From positions 1 to 64,000 of the forward strand of contig JAKSZP010014519.1 in the NCBI GenBank assembly GCA_022478985.1: a stretch of 64,000 bases of DNA, read 5' to 3'. This stretch comes from Massospora cicadina (Eukaryota; Entomophthoromycota; Entomophthoromycetes; Entomophthorales; Entomophthoraceae). Shown here piece by piece: positions 43,268-54,060 of this stretch (positions within the stretch are counted from its first letter, which is position 1; every line of letters starts with the position of its first letter). The position numbers and the translations under genes are program-made. The notes under the pieces are model-generated. The model did no database searches and was not told the origin of the DNA. It saw nothing but the letters and a program-made list of their open reading frames with translations.

Positions 43268-44450
43268 AAGCAAGGTAAGAGGAGCAGGCGGAAGGCCTGC
43301 GGCCTCCAACGTTTGAAAACGCCCCAGAGAATCTGGCGGAATAGACAAAAATCTCAAAAAATCGGCGGTCACAATTTCCCCGGAGATACTCATGTGGCAA
43401 GCACGATGCAACCAGTACATAAACACGCCACACTCCCAGCCACTTTTGTTGGTGGAATTCGGAGTCCATGTGTATCTGTACATCCAAAAAATGGCCTTAT
43501 GGGGAAAACTTTTGTGAAGATGTACACAAAATTTCCTGACTGCAGTGTATGTTGCACCTCACTCCATGTTGAACGGTTGGCTGGACCTAGGTTTTAAAAG
43601 CAAAATAGCAGCAGACAATGCTGCAGCGGTGCACATAGTGGTCAACCTCCCTGAAGGGCAACAGGTCATCGAAACCAAACGAACCAGATGGACAAAATCA
43701 AACCAAATTTTCCTCACGTTTGACTTTTTGCCTACTACAGTAAAACGTGACATTTTGAAGCAACACCTGAAAGATGGTCTCACCATATATGGCGAAATAC
43801 AATCTTTTGAAATGCAACGCTTCACGCTGATGCCACACCTGTGCACCGGCAAAGCCATCACAGTTCTGACCTCAACTGAGGAGATCTTGAAAAACTAACC
43901 CAGATCCTGCACTCCACTTTTATTGATATTGCAGGGCATACCACCCACCCATTCTGGGTAACCGTGGACAGCGCGCCCCCCATTTGCACCCACTGTGACG
44001 CGTTCAGCCATAAGGCGCATGCATGCCCCAACAAGGAGGGCTTCACATTCTAAGAGCACCCCTCAGTGGCCATGGCCAGCGGAGAGGCGCACTACAAACC
44101 AACTGCAAGCACCAAGGAGGCTTTCCCGTGGAGAGCACAAGGCTGCTACCTATTGGTAAAGCCTATCTCCCCACAAGAGTGGAAGAAGGCCAAGCAGGCC
44201 CATAGGGCTGCGGCCAAGGAAGCGGCCAAGGCCATTACCGCCATCCCACACTCACAACGCCAGGAGGATATGGAGACCTTCGCGGTGGAAGCGACTCAGG
44301 AATCCATCATCTAATCAGATTTGGAAGCCCATGCTGAGCGGGCCACTCAATCTGAGGATCCGATGGGAGATTTGATCTCACCCAATCGCTGCACCCAAGC
44401 TCTGGTTGAAACCAACTTGGGACCTATTCCAACTGAAAAATTTTTTTGAC
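43268..44450 (+). pseudogene. LINE2 ORF1 (CCHC)
   Basis: Frames near 43330-43600 and the frame 43545-43898 (GWLDLGFKSKIAADNAAAVH …, TRWTKSNQIFLTFDFLPTTV …, FTLMPHLCTGKAITVLT) hold the RNA-binding-like part. The knuckle ICTHCDAFSHKAHACPNKEG near 43985-44040 is a complete C-x2-C-x4-H-x4-C. The frame 44066-44314 gives the Lys/Ala-rich tail. A TAA at 44312-44314 stands within a region that continues in the same frame to 44501. Confidence 0.75.
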
Positions 44451-44500
44451 CCGCTCAACGGTGCACCAAACTCATCTGCACCACAAAAATTTGTCTAACG

Positions 44501-45420
44501 TTGGGAAAACAAAAAGTGAAGGCCAAAGCCAACGCGACTTTTTCCACAAAAATTAACAAAAACCCCAATAGTGTTGCTGCTAACACCCACGCTGCTGTGA
44601 AAGCCCGTGGGGACCTGGAAGAGGCTGGTGGGCCAGGGGGCCCACCCCCTCACACCCAAGGTGCGATGGGGGAAACCTTCACTCTAGGGATGTTAAATAT
44701 CGCCGGACTCAAGGCCTCCCCATCCCGGGCTAGGAAACTGAGTTTTTTACAACACAATCTACCCGTGGATATCCTGGCCATCCAGGAGTCCCACTGTCCA
44801 CAAGGTTCCAAGGAAGCTTGGAAAACAGTGCTCCTCCCATCCCTATCCTTTTGGTCGAAGCACTGTGGGGTGCAAATTTGAAAAAATAATTTTTTCAAAT
44901 TCACATCCTCAGAAACATTCCTAAAAGGCTGAGTGCTCATTGTCACCTTCTCGTGGGCTGACGTTGCACATGCAATCGTCAACATCTATGCCCCAAACGG
45001 TGCACATGAGCATCGGGAATTTTTCTCGTTAGTCAAATCCCTCCTGCTACCCCCTGATTCTTTCCTAGTTGGTGACATGAACTGTTGGCTAAACTCATAA
45101 ATGGACCGGTGGCCTCCCTCACCCCACGCCCCACAGGGTCATGTAGAACTACGCGTTCTAAAAGCCACCCTTGAGTTAATGGATGCACTGCCACAACACG
45201 CCCCACTGCTCAAAAACATGACGTGTCCCCACATCCACAACAGCCAATTAAGGTCCATGACCCGCATCAACCTTATTCTAACGCCGGCGAAATTCCAACC
45301 CCACATTTCCCACTTCAAAACAACAAAAATGGAATTCTCTGACCACCAACTGGTCTTGATAACCTACCACTTACCCGTCACAGTTGCAAAGGCCCCACAT
45401 TGGTGCAAAATCTGCCCCCC
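44501..45420 (+). pseudogene. LINE2 ORF1 tail fused to APE-type endonuclease
   Basis: The frame 44501-44881 begins with ORF1-type sequence (KQKVKAKANATF), passes a Pro/Gly linker, and enters the endonuclease at FTLGMLNIAGLKASPSRARK, with VDILAIQESHCPQ (catalytic Glu). After a stop, VGDMNCWLN (near 45070) and RINLILTPAKF then EFSDHQLVLITYHLP (45101-45760 frame) complete the D and S-D-H motifs. It is in the same frame as 44066-44314. Confidence 0.75.
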
Positions 45421-45879
45421 GAGCTCGCATCACCAGGATTTTCCATGTGGGTGGAAGAGGCAACTTTGGCCAAATTGTTTGTTGCACCGTTTTGCGCGGA
45501 CCCCATTTACACATGGGCAACTTTCAAAGAGGACACCATCTGCCACTATCGCCATCTCTCCTCCAGATGCTCACGAGCCACATCAGCGGTTATCTCGCGC
45601 GCTCTGGCAGAATTGGCCACTTGGAGTCCAACATTCCAGCCATAGGATACAGCCCTGCATGGGGCTGGAAGTGGGCGGAGGCAGCCACCTACCTCAACGC
45701 ACTCGAAAGGCTATACAAACATTGGGTTTGTGTCCAATACAGGGCCACATGCATCACTAAAGGCGAAAAGTGCACTGCATACTTCTTTAAAAAAATTTTC
45801 GCACCATGCCAGAGTGTGGCCTGCACACAGGTGCGAAGATCGGATAATTCCATTGTGGACACACTGGCCAAAGTGGCAA

Positions 45880-47190
45880 TCAAAATGCAAAAATATTACT
45901 CCGAGTTATACTGAGCCAAACCAATTCAGCCAGCTGAAATAGCGGAATTTCTTGACCAAGCTCATAACTGCACCATTTTCTGATACCCAGAAATAATAAT
46001 TTAATTACTCTGAATGAATTATGGACAGCCATTTGCGGTGCGCCAAACCAAAAATGCCCAGGCCCAGATGGCATTCCATATGAGTTCTAAAAAAATATTT
46101 CAAATATATATCCCCATTGCTGCTCGCCTCACTTAACCAAAGCCTGTTGGAAATGCGCCTCCTACCAGGAGGACATGAGGCCTTTACTGTCACACTCTTC
46201 AAGAAAGGGGATAAGCTTGACTAAGCCAACTGGCGCCCCATTTCTCTAACAAACACAGACACCAAAATTTTAATAAAAATCATGGCTAACCGTTTAGGGA
46301 CTGTAGCATTTGCCACCATCTCCCCAGAACAATTCGATTTCATCCTCAGAAGGTCAATTTGGGATAAAGTGCACTCCGTGGCTAATGCATGTCAGTCCAC
46401 GGCCTCTGGGGCACTGGTATTCTTGGACCAACAAAAGGCCTATGATAGAGTAAACTAGAATACCTAAGGGCCTGCCTCCACCAATTCCGCCTACCCCCCG
46501 CTTCATAAACTGGGTAATGCTGCTCACGGAATCTGCAACAATGGCAGTGCGTGGCCCGGGCTTCCTAACAGAAGTAGTCCGCCCTCAAAGGGGCTTGCGA
46601 CAGGGGGACCCCCTCAGCTCACTCTTATACAACTTCAGCCTTGACCCACTACTGCGAAATGTGAATGCCCAACTCACTGGGGTCCATGTGCCAGGCCAAA
46701 CCCAATCAAGATGATGGCATTTGCAGATGATTGCGTGGTGGGGGTGTCTAATAACAAAGGTGCATGCGCGCTTGAAGCCCTCATCCAGGAATACTCCCGG
46801 GTAAGCAACGCGGCACTGAACGCCTGCAAAACTGAAATCATCCTCCTTGGTCAGTTTCAGAACTGCTGGGCCCCAGCAATTAGTTCCCAACCCAGCCCAT
46901 CTGCTCGCCCAAGTCCACGCCTTACTAACTCAACACACACCGCTCCACTAGTGCTCCCCTTCGTGCCACGTCCTACCATAGGACCGGTGCGCGCCATCTG
47001 GGCGTGTGGATGGAGGCAGGCGGATATGCGTCAGCAGTAATGGAGTGCCGTATAATGGACAACGTGACGAAGCGAATCGCCTCTCTCAGAGCCCACCCTA
47101 CTACCCTCACTGGCAGGGTTGTTCTTGCCAACTCTATGCTCCTATCCAAAGTCTGGTTTGGAGCCCACGCCATCCCCTTTCTCCCCTAGC
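45880..47190 (+). pseudogene. LINE2 reverse transcriptase
   Basis: Remnant boxes: ELWTAICGAPNQKCPGPDGI near 46017-46075, FILRRSIWDKVHS and LVFLDQQKAYDRVN near 46340-46455, GLRQGDPLSSLLYNFSLDPL near 46590-46650, and MMAFADDCVVGVSNNKGACA with FADD at 46720-46731. The linker upstream (45400-45914, …AGSHLPQRTRKAI…) is frameshifted. Confidence 0.78.
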
Positions 47191-48330
47191 TTCTTCAAAT
47201 CCCTGTATGCTTTGCTGCAAGGATGGCTTTGGTCAGGCCGCCCTCCACCAGTACGGCTAGAGGTCATGTTTGGCCCTCATCATCAAGGTGGCATGGGCCT
47301 GCTTGACTTCAAAGCCCATGCTGCCAAGATCCTGGGCACCTGGATCGCGGCTGTCACCGCTCCTACACTCCCATCCCAACACTGGTCCCGCGCAGCCCGC
47401 TCCAACTTCTCCCTATCCTTGGCCTCAACAATCCATCAAACCCCCACTCCCTGATGAAATACCTCGCATCACACACATCGGCCACAGGTCCTCACGGGAC
47501 TAAAACCCACTACAAACGAATCCTACTCTCCATGCGAAGCGCAGAGTGGAGAATCATATTAGTGGACATACAACCCAAAGAGGCCGCCCCTCTCCTCAGT
47601 TCACACAAGAGGTACAGGGGCTACCCATCCATGATGGCGTGATCCCCATTCGACCCCATGTCCTATCCAGGGTGGACTACCTGGACATGATGGACATCCC
47701 TTATTCCACTGAGACCTAAAAGACTATCTGGAAATACGCACACCATCCTCTGTTGCAGCCTCAAGTCTGCTCCCATGTGTGGCGCTGCCTAAGGTGGGTG
47801 TATCGTACAGCTGAGCGCTCTAACGCTTTACACTCATCCTGTGTAGTGTGTGGATAGTATGTAACGCTGTTCCACCGCCTGAAGAAGTGCCCCACCTCTA
47901 AAGTGATATGGCGCAAAGTTCAAAGTCTGCTGGTCCAGGATTAAACGCATCCCTTCAGTCTGTCAAGAGATATGTTTGCTTCATCAATGGCCTCCCCTTC
48001 CACCCTCCATCTGTGCTCTGGTGGTTGCAATCGCCATGTGGACTATCCACACAATTGTCTTGGGTGCCATCCTTCTGGCTCCATCCCCACCCTCCCAGAA
48101 GCTGTCCACAGATTCCAGTCTCACTTGGTGGACCACTTTCAAGCGTGGATGTTTGGATACCTCCCACCGCATTGCTGACAGCTGGTCTCCTCCTGGTTCC
48201 CAGTCTGGTTCATCAAATCAGACCCCTTCCTCCACACGTGCTCAATAGTGGCTACGGCCCCTTCACACGTTCCCCCTCCTCCCCCATAAGTGGCGTTCCC
48301 GCTGGCAACAAGAGATAGCATCGCTTCTCT
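47191..48330 (+). pseudogene. LINE2 C-terminal region with zinc finger
   Basis: Frames 47119-47454 (…LYALLQGWLWSGRPPPVRLE… GGMGLLDFKAHAAKILGTWI) and 47454-48248 cover it. The finger near 47830-47890 reads SSCVVCG-stop-YVTLFHRLKKCPT, keeping Cys, Cys, His and Cys. The last 300 bases are Pro/Ser-rich and end before the AATAAA at the 3' end. Confidence 0.65.
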
Positions 48331-48525
48331 GTGGTGCCTCCCCTGGTACTAAGTTTGTCTTTCCTGAGTCATATTCAGAAGTGTCCATCCCATGGTCAGC
48401 CTTCCCCGCAATAAATCGCAAAACATTGATATATTATGATAAATTACTCTCTCCTTCTGATGAAGCCAGGGAATTTATGGAGTAGAATCTTTGGGGACAA
48501 AAAATTCAGAATTCATGACACCCTG

Positions 48526-49390
48526 TATCAGTACCAGCCTAATACTCCTTAATAACCCTTACACACACTAAGCCTAGATCTGGTTGGTCCTCTACCCTTA
48601 GACTACTGGGGAAGCCGATATATATTAGCAGGATGATGCACTTTACCAAATGTTTGAAGTTGTGGCCCTTCATGCCAAAATGCCAAAGCCAAAGACACTT
48701 TCCTCCATCAGTGTATTTCACTCGCCATGGTTGCCCCTAGGTCCTGCTCTGTGACAATGCTCTAACCTTTAACCCCATTGTGATAAAGGTCCTTGCCACT
48801 TCAATAGGAGCGCAACAACTTTTTCTTGGCCACCTATAACCCATCTACATTTGGTAACATAGAAAGAGACAATCGATCCCTGATCTCTATACTAAAAAAT
48901 GGCCATTTCAGACCTTCTTCACTGGGATATGTACTTACCAAGTGCCCTCATGGCCTACCGTATCAGTGACCACAGATCCTAAAATGTCTCCTTTCCATGT
49001 ATTTTATGATTATGAACCTATGGTGAGGCTTTATTAGCCAAAGAAATTTTCTCTGTTAGAAATAGTGATCCTGAGCTAGCCATGAAGAAGTTGGCTGAAC
49101 ACATAATCCAGTTAAAATCTGAGGTTATGAACAATTTGGCAAAAATTGTCAATAAAGAGGGCCAAGTTACTAATTAGCTCATTCCCCCTCTTCCTTCCTT
49201 CCAATAGTCTAACTTGATGCTGTATTATTACAATTAAATGTCTCCTATAAATGAAAAGATCAGATCTATCAACTAAGGACCTTTCCATAGTCGCTTATAA
49301 GAGAGGATTAGTAATCCATCAAATTCCTTGCTTTTAGATTTATCATCAACCAAGTCCATGGCCAGTTCTTGCGCCCATATTCCCCTAACA
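48526..49390 (+). pseudogene. Integrase of element D, core and C-terminus
   Basis: After the E target duplication the integrase resumes: a segment like LAIGADVLYQMFEVVALHAK near 48610-48680, then SPWLPLGPALCDNALTFNPI (the 'sDnG..F' region with Ser-Asp altered), then TDPKMSPFHVFYDYEP near 48970-49020. The segment near 49060-49190 (ELAMKKLAEHIIQLKSEVMN) is the C-terminal part. Stops are many. Confidence 0.6.
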
Positions 49391-49406
49391 CTCTTGAAGG
49401 GGGTAA
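49391..49406 (+). other. Polypurine tract of element D
   Basis: CTCTTGAAGGGGGTAA lies immediately before the TGTCAGAC start of the 3' LTR. Confidence 0.65.
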
Positions 49407-50146
49407 TGTCAGACAATTACATGTCCAATATTGTGAGAAGAGTGTTTCAGTGCTAAATAAGTATAGTATCACACATAGACCCTGTTCAATTCTTATGAAA
49501 TCCCTTGAATTTGGGGTAATACTTCTATCCCCATATAACAGCCAAATAGCTTTAGTGTTGGTAGTAGGGTTACACTAAACCTGCAGTGAAATCAATAAAG
49601 TCATTCTGAGTTTCCTACTGTCCCCTCTGATCTTTAGTTCAAACTCATGAGCGGAGACAACTCCCTTTTATAGAGTAAGAGGGGTCCCACAATGTGAGAA
49701 TATTTTTTAGCATTATGATTGGTTTAAATATATCAAATCCCTGCCTCATGGGTTCATTTTTCCTGTTATTGACCCATCATCAGAAGTCAAGTTGAGGAGA
49801 ATCTTGAGAGCTCTGATAGGTCAGAATTTCATAATTCCAAATTGGGAAACTATCCGCCTATAATACTTTTTTGCGACCTTCTCATTTCAAACCTTGAGTC
49901 ACTTTAAGTACCATGAGCATTAGTTTAATTGTGGTTTGCTTTTACCCCTAAGTTTTCACCTAATAAAGAACTATATAACTCAATATTTTAGCTTTATAGA
50001 TTTCAACTTTTATTTTAAGTAGTGTTAAAATTTTTATAACAATATGCAACAAAAGTTGAGAGTTTTAATACTCCTATCACTGCTGAATTGTTAAAATTCT
50101 GTGAAAAATGCACCAGTGAGCAGCAAACAAACCAAAAGTAACAACA
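49407..50146 (+). repeat. 3' LTR of element D
   Basis: It starts TGTCAGACAATTACATG and matches 26694-27437, including 'agggttacactaaacc' and 'gcggagacaactccc'. The last about 40 bases are diverged, so the end at ACAACA (50146) is approximate. Confidence 0.75.
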
Positions 50147-51177
50147 GTAGGGAAAAAAATCACTCCTCAAGTTCCCATTAATTTATATAGGCTTGGGACT
50201 ACATAGGAAATGAAATTGATTCTAGTATCACTCAGTAAAACTTGTGGGAATCCATTTCAGTACATTACACAGTTTTAATATGAATCTGGCAGTGATTGTT
50301 GCATTACACTGCTTTAGGCCTTAGTCTCAACCCATCTGGTCAGATGGATATCACAACTTTTGATTTTATGAATGGATCTGAATCGTTGGGTCTATTAGAT
50401 ATAGGAGATAAATTCTGGCTTAGGTCTAAATTATTCTATTTTAAGTTATATACCAGCAACTAACATCTGAAAATCTACTAAGTCAAGAGAAACTTAGGAT
50501 TAACGGTCTAGAAAGTCCACTAATCATATTTGACTTAACGACCCAGGAGTGGGGACTTGTTGGTTAGGTGAAATTATCTTTTTAATGTCAATTGTGTTGC
50601 AATGAAATTAGTTACTAATTAGTGGTATGAATTGCCTTAGTATGTGCTACCATCATTAGAGGAGCGCATGTTTAACTTTTTGGGAAGTATACAATGAGAT
50701 TGCTTGCATTAATTATGCCAGGAAGCATTGACCACAGGGCCAAGCTTGGTTATTGTAGAATACCTCTCATGTATTGTGACCTTCTAAAACCTTCAGCACG
50801 AACTGCTTTTTAAGAAATGGTGCAAGCTGAAGTGCTATAGGTGAAGATGCGATGAACATCAAAAACAAATCTATATAAATCCTTGAATTTTATCCAATAA
50901 ACACAATATGATTCGTTGGTTCAAAACATAAATGCTTTCTATACTTAAAACTTTTTCATTTTATAAATTCAAGAACTTGATTGTGATCAGAAATTTATAG
51001 AGGAAGCCATTGTACAATAATTAATAGGAATATACAGCTTTAAGTGTTATCTTTAAAGAGTATATATCCTATTAATTATCAACTTCTGATCTATTATCTC
51101 CATAAATAGTTATTCATAACTACAACTTTAGCTCAGATGAAGAACCAGTCACCTGTAGTAATTAAAGCTTAAACAGT
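50147..51177. other. Unassigned DNA right of element D
   Basis: The first bases (GTAGGGAAAA) may continue the old H copy across the D insertion. The rest is AT-rich with no coding domain, LTR pair or RNA gene that I can recognise. 'cacctgtagt' at 51153-51162 faintly recalls the primer-site motif but is too short to call. Confidence 0.35.
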
Positions 51178-51861
51178 AAATTCAGGATTTCTAGACTTTT
51201 AGGATGGTGCATTGTATGGGCTCAGAATACCAAAAAGGGGGCAGGTGCAGGAGGCTCAGTCCATCGCCCCTGATCAAGAGAAATGGGGTTATAGTCCTTT
51301 AAGTTTTCCAACCTTTACCCTTGTTGGAGAATGGGTTTCTAATATTAATTTATATTACATTAATTATAGTAAAAAACAGGGAATTATATAGTTAAAATAT
51401 TATAGGTAATAAGAGGTGATTTTATTAGGGAATCTGCCAGAATTAAAGGGCTAATGCTAATACTGGGGAGGTATGAGAATTCACAAAATGCCGTTGGGAA
51501 AATACTAATCAAGGGAAATTAAAGCTTAGCCAACGAAACTCAAAGAAAAGTTCACTGGTTAGTATTTTAATAGATAAAAAATTATTAATAGTAAAACTAT
51601 ATTGGAATATCCTTAGAATTAGTCACAAGTAATCCTACAATTATAACTTGATATTGGGATTGAGTTTTGGTAGGGTAGGAAGGGTAAAATCACTTAAAAA
51701 TAAAAGTATAACTATTGGGGATGATCCTGAAAACTTTTGATTAGCTCAAACCTAATTAATGGGGAGCACAATCTGAAATTGCCAAAGGTTTAGTGTTGGA
51801 GAGTCACAACTCTAAGAAAGAGGCTTCACTATAAAAAGAGCGGTGCCTGAAAAGACCCACT
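51178..51861. repeat. Left copy of the F-type LTR (about 684 bp)
   Basis: It starts TTCAGGATTTCTAG and ends GGTGCCTGAA. It matches 54690-60618 with LINE3 removed (about 668 bp), including 'attatagtaaaaaacaggRaattatata' and 'attaatggggagcacaatYtg'. The same orientation of both copies makes them direct repeats. Orientation is not settled because primer-like motifs near the right copy conflict. Confidence 0.7.
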
Positions 51862-52161
51862 CTAAGCCTTGGCTGGGGACTAAGAGTCAGGTCAGGGGTC
51901 ATTATATCTTTAAAATGGGTTTTCTTATGGGCCAGAGGAAGCAGGTAAGACTCTGCTGACCAAAGTTTTCATAAAAGCTAAAGATAGATTTAAACGTAGT
52001 GAAGTTAGCATGGGCCAAAGGGTAATGGCGTGGAAACAGCCCTGGGATTTGTAGAGAGGTAACATAACTGTAGGCACCAGATAGAATATAAGTAACAGGG
52101 AAGCAACTGAATTTTTTAGTCTAATTAATATATTGGCGGTTTTGGTTGCTGATACAATGTA
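51862..52161. other. Interior between LTR copies, left part
   Basis: No coding domain is recognisable. 'aagcaactgaat' near 52102 recalls the core of the adjacent tandem repeat, so this may be an eroded unit. Confidence 0.3.
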
Positions 52162-52430
52162 GGCAGAGTGAAACTGAATGCATTGCCTATAAGTCAGATC
52201 ATCAGTATGGAGTTCTGGTAAGAACAGAAGCGGCAGGGTGCAACTACATGCTTTGCCTACAAATCAATTGCACGGATGCCCAGAAAGAAGATAGGTGCCA
52301 GAGGCAACTGAATGCCTTGCCTATTGGAAGAACCCTCGCACTGATGGACAGCAAGAATGCAGGCAGTGAAACCCAACTGCTTGACCTACCAGAAAATCAT
52401 CGGCACAGATGGCTGGCAAGAGAAAGGCAT
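52162..52430 (+). repeat. 66-bp tandem repeat, four units
   Basis: Units starting GGCAG/GCCAG lie at about 52162, 52232, 52296 and 52362, spaced 70, 64 and 66 bases. Each holds a core like 'gcaactgaatgccttgcct'. A plus frame (52146-52556, 136 codons) runs through all four, so the unit is close to 22 codons and the product is repetitive (segments with Cys/Gln, then Leu-Pro or Leu-x-Leu). Whether it is translated is unknown. Confidence 0.65.
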
Positions 52431-52729
52431 TGTGGTATTTTAATGTCAAGCCTATTATCAATATCGTCAGTATTTGAGGCCATGATTTTACTAAAAATCA
52501 TTAGAAAGTGGCCCTGGAAGATAGTTTGGTTATCCCCAGAGTCAAGTCGCTGGTAACCCTTGAGTCAGCTCAATTCAACTTAATGAGGAGCCTGATTCAA
52601 AATTATAAACTTCCTTTAAAAACCAATGGCGGAATCATCATTGCTCCCTTTTTGGTAACAGCAACCTTGGCATTCTACTTTCAAGAAAATTGACATGAGT
52701 TTAATTCGCCAGCAAAGTCTTAAACAGGT
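52431..52729. other. Unassigned interior stretch
   Basis: Only a short plus frame (52508-52693, …VIPRVKSLVTLESAQFNLMR…) is present and shows no family features. No repeat structure is evident. Confidence 0.3.
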
Positions 52730-52945
52730 AATAAGTGGATTATCCTTGGCGTTCATCCACCAGTAATCCAAAAAACCTCAACGTTGAATTGCCACTCCAC
52801 CAGAAACCTAAATTTTAATGATAATTATAATTGGAGACATCCTAGTCTTCAATTGCCAGTTTTAAATTAGCAAATAAATAAATCAGGGATGATCCCTGAC
52901 ACTTCAGATTTGCTCAACCCAGATTAATGGGAGCACAATCAATAA
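52730..52945. repeat. Partial third copy of the F-type LTR
   Basis: 'gggatgatccctgacacttcag' through 'attaatgggagcacaatc' (52882-52943) matches 51715-51780 and 60478-60545. 'ttatccttggc' and 'ccagtaatcc' upstream match the preceding LTR bases. The remainder of the LTR is missing. Confidence 0.55.
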
Positions 52946-53279
52946 TAGTCATAGATCGTTGAGTGGTCTATCTTTGGCATAGGTTGCCGGTGAGAACCTA
53001 GGCGTTGTCTGCATGATCTCTGGGGGTTGATGATTTAAATCACTAATTAAGGTGGTATAAATTAAGACATAACTATTGTGAAACAGACCATCAGTTTAGT
53101 TGGTCTAAATGGCGACTAGCTTGGCTCAGATGGCAAGCTCAGAAGGTTGCGGGTAAAATGGGATGCTTTTTAGAAGGTTTTTTCACCCCTTCAGAATTGG
53201 CAGGGGGAGAGGAAGGCTCAGGGCGACCTTCAGCGGTTGGTGAGCTGGAGCAAGTGAAAACCCAGCTTAAAAAAGATCA
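52946..53279. other. Unassigned interior stretch
   Basis: The plus frame 53158-53457 begins here (GCFLEGFFTPSELAGGEEGS…) and enters the repeats. It has no recognisable domain; the sequence before it shows nothing I can name. Confidence 0.3.
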
Positions 53280-54060
53280 ACAGTTGTGGGAGCTGCCATC
53301 AGGTGGTGACCCCAGAACAAGCATTGGCGTTGTTGCTGGGAGTTGGTTCATAAGCGAAGCAGTTGAATGCCCACCCTATTGCTTTAATAAATCATTGGAA
53401 GCGCATGATGGCATCAAGTATTTGACCTGGAAAAAGAATTCTGGGCGGGGCAACTGAATACTGCCCTCATTCAAAAGATCATCAGCCATGAGGGCCAGCA
53501 TAGGTCATTGACACTGGAAGCTCCATTAGCATCAGGTGATGGCATCAGAAAGGAACCCCAGAGCAGCCATTGTTGCAGATCATTAGTATCAACAAATAGC
53601 CCCAGAAAGGTCTTTGGCGTTTATAGCCAGTATTGGGGGACGGCCCTAAAGAGACCATAAATTTTAGTAGCTGGTATTGGGGATTGGCCCCAGAAAGGTC
53701 ATCAGAGGCGGGGCAACTGGATGACATGCTCACTAAAAATTCATTGGCCGTGAGGTCCAGCATTGGGTGATGGCACCAAAGAGGTCATTAACATTAGTAG
53801 TTAGTATTTGGGATTCTCCTCAGAAAGGTCATCAGAGGGGGGTTAACTGAATGCCATTCTTACTATAAAAATCATTGGTCGTGAGGGCCAGCATCAGGAA
53901 CGACCCTAGGAAGAGAATATGAAGCATGCAACGAATGCTTAACTCATTACAAATATCACTAGCCATGAGGGCCGGCATCAGGGATTAGCGCCAGAAAGGC
54001 ATATGAACTGATCGCTGGCATTGGGTAATGGCACCCAGTAAGATGGAAACTGCTGAATGA
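53280..54060. repeat. Complex diverged tandem repeat (about 90-130 bp units)
   Basis: The motif 'gRggcggggcaactg…gccRtgaggKccagcat' recurs near 53440, 53702, 53833 and, partly, 53922. Between copies 'tggtattggggattggccccagaaaggtc' recurs near 53595, 53668 and 53800. Its 'gcaactgaatRc' core is shared with the 66-bp repeat at 52.2 kb, so both arrays may derive from one unit. Confidence 0.6.

Larger units (their letters stand above)
43151..48421 (+). mobile_element. LINE2: full-length non-LTR retrotransposon in the E LTR
   Basis: It is about 5.27 kb with flanks AACATTGATAGATTAT (43135-43150) and AACATTGATATATTAT (48422-48437), a 16-bp duplication with one mismatch. The 5' end (…CTTTTTCTTTCTCGTTGC) and the internal order are those of LINE1 and LINE3. 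Its 3' end is CGCAATAAATCGCA. It is diverged from the other two. Confidence 0.9.
31555..48520 (-). mobile_element. Gypsy element E, nested in D and itself hit by two LINEs
   Basis: All domains are on the minus strand. LTRs are 31555-31894 (3') and 42895-48520 (5', split by LINE2). Without LINE2 the two LTRs are 340 and 339 bp, confirming the boundaries. Flanks CCCAG (31550-31554) and CCCTG (48521-48525) form a duplication with one mismatch. A primer site adjoins the 5' LTR and a polypurine tract adjoins the 3' LTR. LINE1 (33002-38263) separates RNase H from integrase. It is the least decayed Gypsy element here. Confidence 0.9.
42895..48520 (-). repeat. 5' LTR of element E, split by LINE2
   Basis: The LTR consists of 42895-43150 and 48438-48520, with the LINE2 target duplication and LINE2 between. 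It matches 31555-31894 across the junction ('attgatagattat' then 'gataaatta…tccttctgatgaagcc'), which defines the LINE2 borders. Confidence 0.85.
26694..50146 (+). mobile_element. Gypsy element D, hosting element E
   Basis: LTRs 26694-27437 and 49407-50146 both start TGTCAGACAAT. A primer-binding site, gag, protease, reverse transcriptase, RNase H and integrase follow on the plus strand. The integrase is split at 31549/48526 by element E. Flanks GTAAG (26688-26692) and GTAGG (50147-50151) are a possible imperfect target duplication, so the right end is approximate. Without nested elements D is about 6.5 kb. Confidence 0.82.

Noticed and set aside
52162..54060. Repeats as a CRISPR array
   Set aside because: Units are long and diverged, without short identical repeats and unique spacers, and the setting is eukaryotic retroelement DNA.
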